A stretch of DNA of 64,000 bases from Amycolatopsis lexingtonensis (GTDB taxonomy: Bacteria > Actinomycetota > Actinomycetes > Mycobacteriales > Pseudonocardiaceae), in contig NZ_JADBEG010000001.1 of NCBI RefSeq assembly GCF_014873755.1, positions 5,687,501-5,751,500 on the forward strand, given 5' to 3'. Both the position numbers and the translations under genes were made by a program. The notes beneath the pieces were generated by a model. It made no database searches. It worked only from the letters and a program-made list of their open reading frames with translations, and had not been told where the DNA came from. Below are positions 18,379-26,503 of this stretch, piece after piece (the stretch's first letter is position 1; every line of letters begins with the position of its first letter).

Positions 18379-18396
18379 ATGTCAGAATGCTGACAT
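18379..18396. promoter_or_regulatory. MarR operator 2, overlapping the marR start codon
   Basis: A perfect inverted repeat: ATGTCAG, four bases, CTGACAT. Its last two bases are the A and T of the marR start codon, so bound repressor would occlude the gene's own start. Confidence 0.75.
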
Positions 18397-18841
18397 GAGT
18401 CAAGACGGGGTCGACCTGAAGACGTCGCTGGGCTACCTGCTGAAGGAGGCGTCGAGCACGCTGCGCGCGGCGATGGAGGAGGTGCTGCGGCCGCTCGGGA
18501 TGAGCGTGACGCACTACTCCTGCCTCGAACTGCTGGCCCAGCGGCCGGGCTTGTCGAACTCCGAGCTCGCGCGGGGCGCGTTCGTCACCCGGCAGACGAT
18601 GAACGTGCTGCTGCAGGCCCTGGAACGCGACGGCTACGTGAGCAGGCCGGCCGAGGCACCCGTCGGAAAGGTTCTCCCCGCCCGGCTCACGCCCCGCGGA
18701 CGGCGGAGCCTGGAGAAGGCGACCGCGGCGGTCCGGTCCGTCGAGGTCAGGATGCTGGCCGGGATGACCGAAGCCGAGCAGGCGGCCGCGTTCCGGAGCC
18801 TGCAGAGCATGATCCGCTCCCTGCGCGACGGCGACGCGTAG
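18395..18841 (+). CDS. MarR family transcriptional regulator
   Basis: A 148-residue winged-helix regulator: LGYLLKEASSTLRAAMEEVLRPLGMSVTHYSCLELLAQRPG, recognition region SNSELARGAFVTRQTMNVLLQALERDGYV, wing KVLPARLTPRGRRSLEKA. The ATG lies inside operator 2 and has no Shine-Dalgarno, pointing to a leaderless transcript. It likely represses itself and the divergent VOC gene in response to an unknown small molecule. Confidence 0.88.
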   Translation: MSQDGVDLKTSLGYLLKEASSTLRAAMEEVLRPLGMSVTHYSCLELLAQRPGLSNSELARGAFVTRQTMNVLLQALERDGYVSRPAEAPVGKVLPARLTPRGRRSLEKATAAVRSVEVRMLAGMTEAEQAAAFRSLQSMIRSLRDGDA

Positions 18842-18844
18842 CCG

Positions 18845-19156
18845 TCACTCCCCCGTGGTCTGCGGGGGACGGCGCGCCTGCCAGAGCAGCGCCTCGCGCA
18901 ACTGCTCGATCAGCCGTTCGTCGTCCGCTTCGGACGGGTCGACGCCGAGCGGGATCCACTGCTCGGAGACTTTCTCGCCCTCGTCGTAGCCGGTGATGAC
19001 GATGCCGGAATAGGACAGCGAGTCCTCGTCGGCGCAGTCGCCGTCCGGTGGCGGCTCTTCGACCTCGAAGCCTTCGTCGAAGCTGACGTGACGATGCTGC
19101 AGGCGAACGCTCACCCAGCGTCCGGCCTGCCGGATCGGCGCGTCTTCTTCGGTCAT
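18845..19156 (-). CDS. Conserved hypothetical acidic protein
   Basis: This 103-residue protein starts MTEEDAPIRQAGRWVSVRLQHRH with GGAG before the ATG at 19154-19156; a longer start at 19198 is possible. It is strongly acidic in the middle (VEEPPPDGDCADEDSLSYSGIVITGYDEGEKVSEQWIPLGVDPSEADDERL), with no signal peptide or membrane segment. I do not recognise a family. Three bases separate it from the convergent marR stop. Confidence 0.6.
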   Translation of the reverse strand: MTEEDAPIRQAGRWVSVRLQHRHVSFDEGFEVEEPPPDGDCADEDSLSYSGIVITGYDEGEKVSEQWIPLGVDPSEADDERLIEQLREALLWQARRPPQTTGE

Positions 19157-19349
19157 CTGCTCCTGCCCCGGTCGCGGGTCTCTGCCGTCTCGTCGCATCC
19201 GGGCGCCGGGGAGTTACCAGCGGGTTGTTCCGGTTGCGTAACGACAAAGGTTGGCCTGAAACACCCCCGGCCCGCCACCGGAGCCACCGCTCTTGACACC
19301 AGGTCAACTACTTGTTGACAGCGTGCCGATCCCCCGCGAGGCTGAGCGG

Positions 19350-20021
19350 ATGACCAGTGGGACCCGGCCGCGGCGCCGCCGCCTCGAACCGGCCGAACGG
19401 CGGGCGGAGATCCTCGCCGCCGCGCGGCACCTGTTCGGGGCGGGCAGCTACGCGTCGGTGTCCACTTCGGACATCGCCGAGGCGGCCGGGGTGGCGCGCC
19501 CGCTGATCAACCACTACTTCGGCGGGAAGCGCGAGCTCTACCTGGAAGTCGTGCGGCAGCTGATGATCGTGCCCGCGCCGGTCACCGAAGCGTTGCCGGA
19601 CACCACGATGGAGCAGCGGCTGGCGATCGGCGTCGAACGCTGGATCGAGGTCGTGGACCGCAACCGCGACGCGTGGCTGACCGTCATCGGGCCCGAGTCG
19701 GCCGGGCGCGACCCCGAGATCGAGCGGATCATGCTGGAGGCCGACGAGATCGCCGCCGACCGCGTGCTGGAGGCCGCGCTGATGAGCGGCGTGACCGAAG
19801 GCCGCGAAGAGCTGCGCGCGATGATCCGGTCGTTCGGCGGGATGCTGCGGGCGGCGTCGCGCGAATGGCTGATCCGCGGCACGCTCGACCGCGCGGCCCT
19901 GCGGACCTTCCTCACCGATTCGATCCTGAACCTGCTGAAGGTGACCTACCCGGCGGTGCTTGCCGAGCGGCGCGGAACCGACGGGCGAACGCCGCCGGCG
20001 TCATCCCGGTCCAGCGCTTGA
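19350..20021 (+). CDS. TetR family transcriptional regulator
   Basis: A 223-residue TetR protein: RRAEILAAARHLFGAGSYASVSTSDIAEAAGVARPLINHYFGGKRELYLEVVRQLM, then a helical ligand domain. ATG 19350 is the preferred start; only a weak GAGG precedes it, and TTGACA at 19315-19320 could be its -35 box. Its last 110 bases overlap the 3' end of the convergent AraC gene, an unusually long real overlap. Target and ligand unknown. Confidence 0.82.
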   Translation: MTSGTRPRRRRLEPAERRAEILAAARHLFGAGSYASVSTSDIAEAAGVARPLINHYFGGKRELYLEVVRQLMIVPAPVTEALPDTTMEQRLAIGVERWIEVVDRNRDAWLTVIGPESAGRDPEIERIMLEADEIAADRVLEAALMSGVTEGREELRAMIRSFGGMLRAASREWLIRGTLDRAALRTFLTDSILNLLKVTYPAVLAERRGTDGRTPPASSRSSA

Positions 20022-20997
20022 ACGCGTAGATGAAGCTCGACGCCTCGGCGTACCCGAGCCGGTAGGCGACGTCCTCGACCGACAGCACGCCGGTGTCGAG
20101 CAGCTCCTCGGCCAGCGTGTGGCGGACTTCGTCGACCAGCGCCCGGTAGCTCGTGCCCGCTTCGGTCAGGCGGCGGCGCAGCGTGCGCGTGCTGAGCGTC
20201 AGCTGACGGGCGATCTCGTCCATTCCGGCGTCGACGCCGCCCAGGCGCACCAGGCGTTCCCGGACCTGCTGCGAGATGCCCGAACGCTGCCGCCGCCGCG
20301 CGACGAGCGCCTCGCACTGCGCCGCGCACAAGGCGACGGTCTGGTCGTTGGCCTGCGGCAGCGGGAGCGTCAGCAGCGCCGGGTCGAGCGTCGCGCGGCA
20401 GGCGTCGGCGCCGAAGCGGGGCCGCAGCCCGAACGCCGCCACGTAAGCGTCCACCGCGGCCGGCTCGTGCCGGAAGCTCAGGTCGTCCAGCGCGATCTCC
20501 GGCAGCAGGTCGCGCATCACCGTGAAGATGGCGGCCAGGTCGCGCAGCACGAGGAACCGGGCGACGTCGGCGGGGACGCGGGTGTCGTCGAGCTCGAGCG
20601 TCAGCTGGTCGCTCTCGAGCGTGACGCGGGGGATGCAGAAGGCGAAGCTGAGGTCGAAGTAGCGCAGCGCGAACAGCATCGCGTCGCGCAGCGTCGGGCT
20701 GCTGATGCAGGCGAAGCCGAAGATCCCGAAGGTGGTGACGCGGTAACGGCTGCCGAGCTCGAGCGCGGTCGCGTCCGAACCGTCGAGTTCGATCAGCGCC
20801 CGGACGACGGCGAGCTCCTGGCGCGCGTCGACCTGGACGCCCGCGTCGGTGAGCAGCTCCGGGGACAGCGACGTCGCGGCGAGCAGCTTCTCGGCGGCCA
20901 GCCCGCGCTCGGCGGCGAACCGGGTCATCAGTTCGATGCTGGCGGTGCCGCGCGGGAAGTCCCAGTCCCCGACGGCGGGGGCGGCGAGCTCGGCCAT
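19912..20997 (-). CDS. AraC family transcriptional regulator (arabinose-binding-domain type)
   Basis: The 361-residue protein has an N-terminal DUF-type sensor half (ERGLAAEKLLAATSLSPELL, SRYRVTTFGIFGFACISSPTLRDAMLFALRYFDLSFAF) as in the ArgR/OruR-like AraC group, and a C-terminal double helix-turn-helix with MDEIARQLTLSTRTLRRRLTEAGTSYRALVDEVR and SVEDVAYRLGYAEASSFIYAFKRWTGMTPAAFARRF. The conserved last helix is encoded opposite the TetR gene's 3' end. Such regulators often control lipid or steroid-related catabolism; target unknown. Confidence 0.88.
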   Translation of the reverse strand: MAELAAPAVGDWDFPRGTASIELMTRFAAERGLAAEKLLAATSLSPELLTDAGVQVDARQELAVVRALIELDGSDATALELGSRYRVTTFGIFGFACISSPTLRDAMLFALRYFDLSFAFCIPRVTLESDQLTLELDDTRVPADVARFLVLRDLAAIFTVMRDLLPEIALDDLSFRHEPAAVDAYVAAFGLRPRFGADACRATLDPALLTLPLPQANDQTVALCAAQCEALVARRRQRSGISQQVRERLVRLGGVDAGMDEIARQLTLSTRTLRRRLTEAGTSYRALVDEVRHTLAEELLDTGVLSVEDVAYRLGYAEASSFIYAFKRWTGMTPAAFARRFRAARQAPPGRSPSAGSGSNR

Positions 20998-21076
20998 GGC
21001 CGGAAGTATGGATCACGGGCTTTCACCGTGCAATCGAGGACCGGAACTGTCCGGGGTGATCGTTAGGGTGAGCGGC

Positions 21077-22171
21077 GTGGAGACGTTGAGCCGACGGGCC
21101 TTGAACCGGGCGACGCTGGAGCGCCAGCTGCTGCTCCGCCGCGCGAAGCTGTCCGCTTTCGAGGCGGTCGAGCACCTGGCCGGGCTCCAGGCACAGGCGC
21201 CGTTCCCGCCGTACTACGCGCTGTGGCCGCGGCTGCACGGGTTCCGGCCGGCGGACCTGGCAGCGCTGCTGGAGAGCAGGCAGGTGGTCCGGATCGCGCT
21301 GATGCGCGGCACGGTCCACCTGGTGACGGCGGTGGACGCGCTGGCGTGGCGGCCGGTGGTCCAGGTGCTGTACGAACGCGACCTCAAGGCGAACACCCAG
21401 CACGCGGCTCCGCTGGCCGGCCTGGACCACGACGAGGTCGCCGCGGCGGCGCGTGAACTGCTTTCGCGCTCGCCGTTGTCGAGCACCGCGCTGGGCACGG
21501 AGCTGGCCCGGCGGTGGGACGCCCCGGCGGCGTCCCTGACCCACCTGGCCCGGGCGCGGCTGCCGCTGGTGCAGACCCCGCCGCGGGCGATCTGGGGCAA
21601 GGCCGGGCAGACGACGTACGCGTGCCTGGAGGACTGGGTCGGCTCCCCGCTCTCGCCGCCTTCGCCCGCTTCGCTGATCTCGCGCTACCTGCGCGCGTTC
21701 GGCCCGGCCTCGGTGGCGGACGTCCAGGCGTGGGCGGGCATCACCCGGCTCGGCGAGGTGGCCGCTTCGATGGACTTGCGGCGCTACCGCGACCCGGATG
21801 GCCGCGAGCTGATGGACCTGCCGGAGCTCACGGTGCCGGACCCCGACGTACCGGCCCCGCCGCGGCTGCTGGGGCCGTTCGACCAGACGATCCTGTCCTA
21901 CGCCGACCGGACGCGGGTGATCTCCGACGACTACCGCAAGCGAGTCATCACGCAGAACGGGCTGGTCAAGGGAACCCTGCTGGTGGGCGGCTTCGTCCGC
22001 GGGTTCTGGGAGATCAAGACGGCGAAGAAGGCGGCGGTGGTCGAGCTGAAGCCGTTCGAGAAGCTGCCGAAGCGGGACTTGGCGGCGCTGGAAAGCGCGG
22101 CCGGGCAGCTGATGAGCTGGGCGGAGCCGGGCGCGGAGACCCAGGAGGTCAGGGTGCTGCCCGCAGCGTGA
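21077..22171 (+). CDS. Winged-helix DNA-binding domain protein (HTH_42 family)
   Basis: The 364-residue protein matches the actinobacterial family beginning LSRRALNRATLERQLLLRRAKLSAFEAVEHLAGLQAQAPFPPYYALWPRL and continuing RIALMRGTVHLVTAVDAL, LLGPFDQTILSYADR and GLVKGTLLVGGFVRGFWEI. The fold has repeated winged helices; related proteins include DNA-crosslink repair glycosylases (AlkX/YcaQ type), but the catalytic residues cannot be confirmed by eye. AGGG precedes GTG 21077 by eight bases; GTG 21068 is an alternative. Confidence 0.75.
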   Translation: METLSRRALNRATLERQLLLRRAKLSAFEAVEHLAGLQAQAPFPPYYALWPRLHGFRPADLAALLESRQVVRIALMRGTVHLVTAVDALAWRPVVQVLYERDLKANTQHAAPLAGLDHDEVAAAARELLSRSPLSSTALGTELARRWDAPAASLTHLARARLPLVQTPPRAIWGKAGQTTYACLEDWVGSPLSPPSPASLISRYLRAFGPASVADVQAWAGITRLGEVAASMDLRRYRDPDGRELMDLPELTVPDPDVPAPPRLLGPFDQTILSYADRTRVISDDYRKRVITQNGLVKGTLLVGGFVRGFWEIKTAKKAAVVELKPFEKLPKRDLAALESAAGQLMSWAEPGAETQEVRVLPAA

Positions 22172-22748
22172 CGCCGGCGGCTTCGAGCACTTCGCGGACT
22201 CGCGGCACCTCGGGACCCACGACGGTGAACGGGGCGGTCGCACCGAAACCGCCTCTCAGGCAGTCGGCGAGCGCGTCGAGGTTCCGGCCGAAGTACCCGC
22301 CCGGGCCATTGACCGCTTCGCCGAGCGCGCAGTAGAAGCTCGTCACGTCGGCGACGTGCGTGCCATCGACCTGGTAGCAGGCACCCGGTGGCCGGTCGGG
22401 GCCGTCCCCGGTGCGGTGCGCCAAGGCCGCGCGGAGCCATTCGACCCGGTCGTGCCCGGCCCAAAGGTTCTTCACGGCCGGCGGTCCGGCCGACCACAGC
22501 TCCCAGATCGGCCGCGCCGCCGGTGCGGGCGGGTCGTGGAGCGGCTCGCGCAGCACAAGGTCCGCGAGGTGGCCACCGCGCGGGAACCACTCGGCGATGT
22601 CGAGCCGGACCAGGCTCACCTCGGCCTCGATCCCGAAGCGGTCGACGGCGGCCAGTGCGTACAGCGCCGGGCGGATCTCGCGCCCGGCCGCCGCGCAGGG
22701 GATGCGCCGGTCGCCGTCGTCTTCGACCAGCACACACCGCGGGAGCAC
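22149..22748 (-). CDS. Barstar-like protein with N-terminal extension
   Basis: The last 80 residues match the barstar fold: YQVDGTHVADVTSFYCALGEAVNGPGGYFGRNLDALADCLRGGFG, with the conserved GxNLDALxDCL motif. The first 115 residues are an extra domain (VLVEDDGDRRIPCAAAGREIR...WELWSAGPPAVKNLWAGHDR). Classical barstar inhibits barnase-type RNases. No partner RNase is encoded nearby, so this may be an orphan immunity protein. GTG start. It overlaps the convergent gene by 23 bases. Confidence 0.75.
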   Translation of the reverse strand: MLPRCVLVEDDGDRRIPCAAAGREIRPALYALAAVDRFGIEAEVSLVRLDIAEWFPRGGHLADLVLREPLHDPPAPAARPIWELWSAGPPAVKNLWAGHDRVEWLRAALAHRTGDGPDRPPGACYQVDGTHVADVTSFYCALGEAVNGPGGYFGRNLDALADCLRGGFGATAPFTVVGPEVPRVREVLEAAGVTLRAAP

Positions 22749-22835
22749 GTGCCGACCTTATCGTGGCCGGAAATCTCGATCAGGTGACCGATCGTGTCCT
22801 GTTGTCACAGCCCCTCGGTGCGTAGCTTTTTCCGC

Positions 22836-24299
22836 ATGAGTAGTTCGGCGAAGGGGCCGTCGGTGCTGATCGTGGGCACCGGGTTCGGCGGCATCGGGAC
22901 GGCGATCGAACTGAAGCGCGCCGGGTTCACCGACTTCACGATCCTGGAGAGCGCGGCCGAGGCCGGCGGGGTCTGGCGCGACAACACCTACCCCGGCGCC
23001 GCCTGCGACATCCCGTCGCCGCTGTACTCCTTCTCCTTCGAGCCCAACCCGCGGTGGCCGAAGCGGTTCTCGCACCAGCCGGACATCCTCGCCTACCTGC
23101 GCGGCGTCATCGCCAAGTACGGCCTCGAGCCACACATCCGGTACCGGACCGAGGTCACCGGGGCCGCCTTCGACGAAGCGCGCGGCGTCTGGCGCGTCGA
23201 GACGAAGGACGGCGAGACGTACGAAGCGAACGTCTTCGTCCCCGCCGTCGGGCAGCTGTCGCGGCCGGTGCTGCCGAACATCCCCGGCCGCGAGAACTTC
23301 GCCGGCGACGCCTTCCACTCCGCGCGCTGGGACCACGGCGTCGAGCTGGCCGGCAAGCGCGTCGCCGTGATCGGGACCGGGGCCAGCGCCGTGCAGTTCG
23401 TGCCCGAACTGCGCAAGCACGCCCAGCACGTCACCGTCTTCCAGCGCACGCCGCCGTACGTCATGGCGAAGTCCGACCCGACCTACCGGCGGTGGCAGCA
23501 CTGGCTGTTCGAGCACCTGCCGCCCACGCAGCTGCTCGGCCGGCTGCGGATCTTCCTGCTCGCCGAGTACGCGACCTACGCGATGACGAAACACCCCGTG
23601 CTGGCCAAGATGTTCGAGCTGCGGACCGCGCAGCTGCGCCGCCGCCACATCAAGGACCGCGAGCTGCGCGCGAAGCTGACGCCGTCCTATCCCCTGGGCT
23701 GCAAGCGGATCCTCTTCACCAACGACTACCTGCCCGCGCTGGCCCAGCCGAACGTCGACGTCGAGACGCGGCGGATCACCGAGATCACCGAGAAGGGCGT
23801 CCGGGTCGAGGGTGGGACCGAGCTCGAAGCGGACGTCCTGGTCTACGGCACCGGGTTCGCCGCGACGGAGTTCCTCGGCCGGATGGAGGTGACCGGCCTC
23901 GGCGGGCGGTCGCTGCGGGACGAGTGGTCGGGCGGCGCGCGGGCGTACCTCGGCATGGCCGTGCCCGGGTTCCCGAACCTGTTCTGCGTCTACGGGCCCA
24001 ACACCAACCTCGGCGCCGGGTCGATCATCTACATGATCGAGCGCCAGGCCCGCTACATCCGGCAGGCGGTGGAGCGGCTCGCCCGCCCCGGCGTGTCCTA
24101 TTTGGACGTGCTGCCCGAGGTCGAGCAGCGCTACGACGAAGAAGTGCAGAACCGGCTGGGCCACAGTGTGTGGAGCGCGTGCACGAGCTGGTACCGCCAG
24201 GCCGACGGCCGCGTCACGACCAACTGGCCCGGGCTGGTCACCGAGTACGACCGCCGAACCCGGCGGCTCGACCCCGCGGACTACCGGGTGGTGGCGTGA
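22836..24299 (+). CDS. Flavin-containing monooxygenase, Baeyer-Villiger type
   Basis: The 487-residue FAD/NADPH enzyme has Rossmann motif VLIVGTGFGGIG near residue 10, the Baeyer-Villiger fingerprint FAGDAFHSARW (F-x-G-x3-H-x3-W), and a second nucleotide loop VAVIGTGASAV. Such enzymes insert oxygen into ketones or oxidise amines, often on terpenoids or steroids. It overlaps the GMC oxidoreductase gene by one base, so both probably act on the same substrate. An interrupted repeat GTGAC-N15-GTCAC lies upstream at 22784-22808. Confidence 0.88.
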   Translation: MSSSAKGPSVLIVGTGFGGIGTAIELKRAGFTDFTILESAAEAGGVWRDNTYPGAACDIPSPLYSFSFEPNPRWPKRFSHQPDILAYLRGVIAKYGLEPHIRYRTEVTGAAFDEARGVWRVETKDGETYEANVFVPAVGQLSRPVLPNIPGRENFAGDAFHSARWDHGVELAGKRVAVIGTGASAVQFVPELRKHAQHVTVFQRTPPYVMAKSDPTYRRWQHWLFEHLPPTQLLGRLRIFLLAEYATYAMTKHPVLAKMFELRTAQLRRRHIKDRELRAKLTPSYPLGCKRILFTNDYLPALAQPNVDVETRRITEITEKGVRVEGGTELEADVLVYGTGFAATEFLGRMEVTGLGGRSLRDEWSGGARAYLGMAVPGFPNLFCVYGPNTNLGAGSIIYMIERQARYIRQAVERLARPGVSYLDVLPEVEQRYDEEVQNRLGHSVWSACTSWYRQADGRVTTNWPGLVTEYDRRTRRLDPADYRVVA

Positions 24300-25957
24300 T
24301 GGACTACGACGTCCTGGTGATCGGTTCGGGCTTCGGCGGCAGCGTGACGGCGTTGCGGCTGACCGAGAAGGGCTACCGCGTCGGCGTGCTGGAAACCGGC
24401 CGCCGCTTCGCCGACGACGAGTTCGCCAAGACGTCGTGGCGGCTGCGGAAGTACCTGTGGGCGCCCGCGCTGGGCTGTTTCGGCATCCAGCGGCTGACGC
24501 TGCTGAAGAACACCTTCGTGATGAGCGGCTCCGGCGTCGGTGGCGGTTCGCTGGTGTACGCGAACACGCTGTACGAGCCCCCGGACAAGTTCTACGAAGA
24601 CCCGCAGTGGGCGCACATCACGGACTGGAAGGCCGAGCTGGCGCCGTACTACGACCAGGCGAAGCGGATGCTCGGCGTGGTCGAAAACCCGGCGACGACG
24701 GCCGCGGACCGGGTGCTCCGCGAGGTGGCCGACGACATGGGCATCGGGCACACCTACCGCCGCACGCCGGTCGGTGTCTACTTCGGACAGTCCGGAGTGG
24801 ACCCCTTCTTCGGCGGCGCGGGCCCGGCACGGCAGTCGTGCACCCTGTGCGGCGAGTGCATGACCGGCTGCCGGGTCGGGGCGAAGAACACGACCGTCAA
24901 GAACTACCTCTACCTGGCCGAGCAAGCGGGGGCGGTGGTGCACCCGCTGACGACGGCGGTGTCGGTGCGGCCGGTCGACGGCGGCTACGCGGTGGACACG
25001 GTGCGCACCGGCCGCCGCTCGCGCCGGACGTTCACCGCGACGCAGGTGGTGTTCTCCGCGGCCGCGCTGGGTACGCAACGGCTGCTGCACCGCCTGCGGG
25101 ACAACGGAACCCTGCCGGACGTGTCGCCGCGGCTCGGCCTGCTGGCGCGCACGAATTCCGAGGCCGTGCTGGCGGCGCGGTCGTTGCGGAAGGACACGGA
25201 CTACACGCGCGGCGTCGCGATCACGTCGTCGATCCACCCGGACGAGGTGACGCACGTCGAGCCGGTGCGCTACGGGCGCGGCAGCAACGTGATGGGCCTG
25301 ATGGCGACGGTGCTGGTGGACGGCTCGCCAGGCCGCCGCCGCTGGGTGCTGGGCCTGCGCGAACTGTGGCGGCGACGCCGTGACCTCGTGCGGATCCACA
25401 ACCCGCGGCACTGGTCGGAGCGGATGATCGGGCTGCTGGTGATGCAGACGCTCGACAATTCCGTGACGACGTACACGAAACGCGGGCTGTTCGGCCGCCG
25501 GATGACGACCCGCCAGGGTGCGGGCTCGCCGTCGCCGGAGTGGATCCCGGCCGGCCACGAGGTGACGCGCCGGGTGGCGGAGAAGATCGGTGGCCTCCCG
25601 CAGGGCGCGTGGACGGACATGCTGAACATCCCGATCACCGGCCACTTCATCGGCGGCTGCACGATCGGCGACTCCCCGGCGACGGGTGTGGTGGACCCGT
25701 ACCAGCGGCTGTACGGCCACCCGGGCCTGCACGTGGTGGACGGCTCGGCGATCACGGCGAACCTGGGCGTGAACCCGTCACTGACGATCACGGCCCAGGC
25801 GGAGCGGGCGATGGCGTTCTGGCCCAACCTCGGCGAGGCCGACCCTCGTCCCGAACTGGGCGCGGAATACCGGCGGGTGGCGGCGGTGGCCCCGAAGAAC
25901 CCGGTGGTGCCGTCGGACGCGCCGGGAGCGCTGCGGTTGCCGGTGGTGCCGCGGTGA
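24299..25957 (+). CDS. Cholesterol-oxidase-like GMC oxidoreductase
   Basis: The 552-residue FAD enzyme starts YDVLVIGSGFGGSVTALRLTEKGYRVGVLE and ends with the GMC C-terminal pattern GLHVVDGSAITANLGVNPSLTITAQAERA. Cysteines 181, 184, 187 and 191 (CTLCGECMTGC) give the C-x2-C-x2-C-x3-C pattern of a ferredoxin cluster, a feature of the ChoD-like branch. It probably oxidises a hydroxyl on a sterol-like molecule. The ATG shares one base with the stop of the monooxygenase gene. Confidence 0.88.
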   Translation: MDYDVLVIGSGFGGSVTALRLTEKGYRVGVLETGRRFADDEFAKTSWRLRKYLWAPALGCFGIQRLTLLKNTFVMSGSGVGGGSLVYANTLYEPPDKFYEDPQWAHITDWKAELAPYYDQAKRMLGVVENPATTAADRVLREVADDMGIGHTYRRTPVGVYFGQSGVDPFFGGAGPARQSCTLCGECMTGCRVGAKNTTVKNYLYLAEQAGAVVHPLTTAVSVRPVDGGYAVDTVRTGRRSRRTFTATQVVFSAAALGTQRLLHRLRDNGTLPDVSPRLGLLARTNSEAVLAARSLRKDTDYTRGVAITSSIHPDEVTHVEPVRYGRGSNVMGLMATVLVDGSPGRRRWVLGLRELWRRRRDLVRIHNPRHWSERMIGLLVMQTLDNSVTTYTKRGLFGRRMTTRQGAGSPSPEWIPAGHEVTRRVAEKIGGLPQGAWTDMLNIPITGHFIGGCTIGDSPATGVVDPYQRLYGHPGLHVVDGSAITANLGVNPSLTITAQAERAMAFWPNLGEADPRPELGAEYRRVAAVAPKNPVVPSDAPGALRLPVVPR

Positions 25958-26020
25958 ATTCCAGGCAGCCACAAGCAATTCTCCAGAAGCCGCCCGCAGG
26001 TTCTCGCTAAGCTCGCCTTC

Positions 26021-26503
26021 GTGCAGCCCAACGAGGTCACCGACGTCCTGAACCGCCCCGCCAGCCAGGAACTCCTCGCCCGGAACATCGCGCGCCTCGG
26101 CTACGTCGCCGGAGACGGGACACCGCGGACGGTTCCGATCGGGTTCAGCTGGAACGGCACCGAAATCGTCCTCTGCACTGCGAAAAACGCCGCGAAAGTC
26201 AATTCGCTGCGCAAGAACCCCGCCGTCGCGCTGACGATCGACACCGAGGCCCATCCGCCCAAGATCCTGCTCCTCCGCGGGACCAGCACACAAGAGACCC
26301 TCGACCACGTCCCCGACGAATTCCTCCAGCAGGCAAAGGGAATGCCGCCCGAGCAGGCCGCCGCCTGGGAAGCCGAGGTCCGCGGGCTGTACGAAGACGG
26401 CATGGTGCGGATCAAGATCACCCCGTCCTGGGCGAAGCTGATCGACTTCGAAACCACCCTGCCCAGCGCGGTCGAAGAGCTGATCCGCCGCAAGAACGGC
26501 TAA
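26021..26503 (+). CDS. Pyridoxamine-5'-phosphate-oxidase-like flavin/F420-binding protein
   Basis: The 160-residue split-barrel protein has ARLGYVAGDGTPRTVPIGFSWNGTEIVLCTAKNAAKVNSLRKNPAVALTID, the usual actinobacterial arrangement for FMN- or F420-dependent reductases of unknown substrate. GTG start at 26021. Its stop codon overlaps that of the convergent SARP-LysR gene by four bases. Confidence 0.78.
   Translation: MQPNEVTDVLNRPASQELLARNIARLGYVAGDGTPRTVPIGFSWNGTEIVLCTAKNAAKVNSLRKNPAVALTIDTEAHPPKILLLRGTSTQETLDHVPDEFLQQAKGMPPEQAAAWEAEVRGLYEDGMVRIKITPSWAKLIDFETTLPSAVEELIRRKNG

Noticed and set aside
23054..24298. Long in-frame extension upstream of the GMC oxidoreductase start
   Set aside because: It runs out of frame through the monooxygenase gene; the GMC protein clearly begins MDYDVLVIGSGFGG at 24299.
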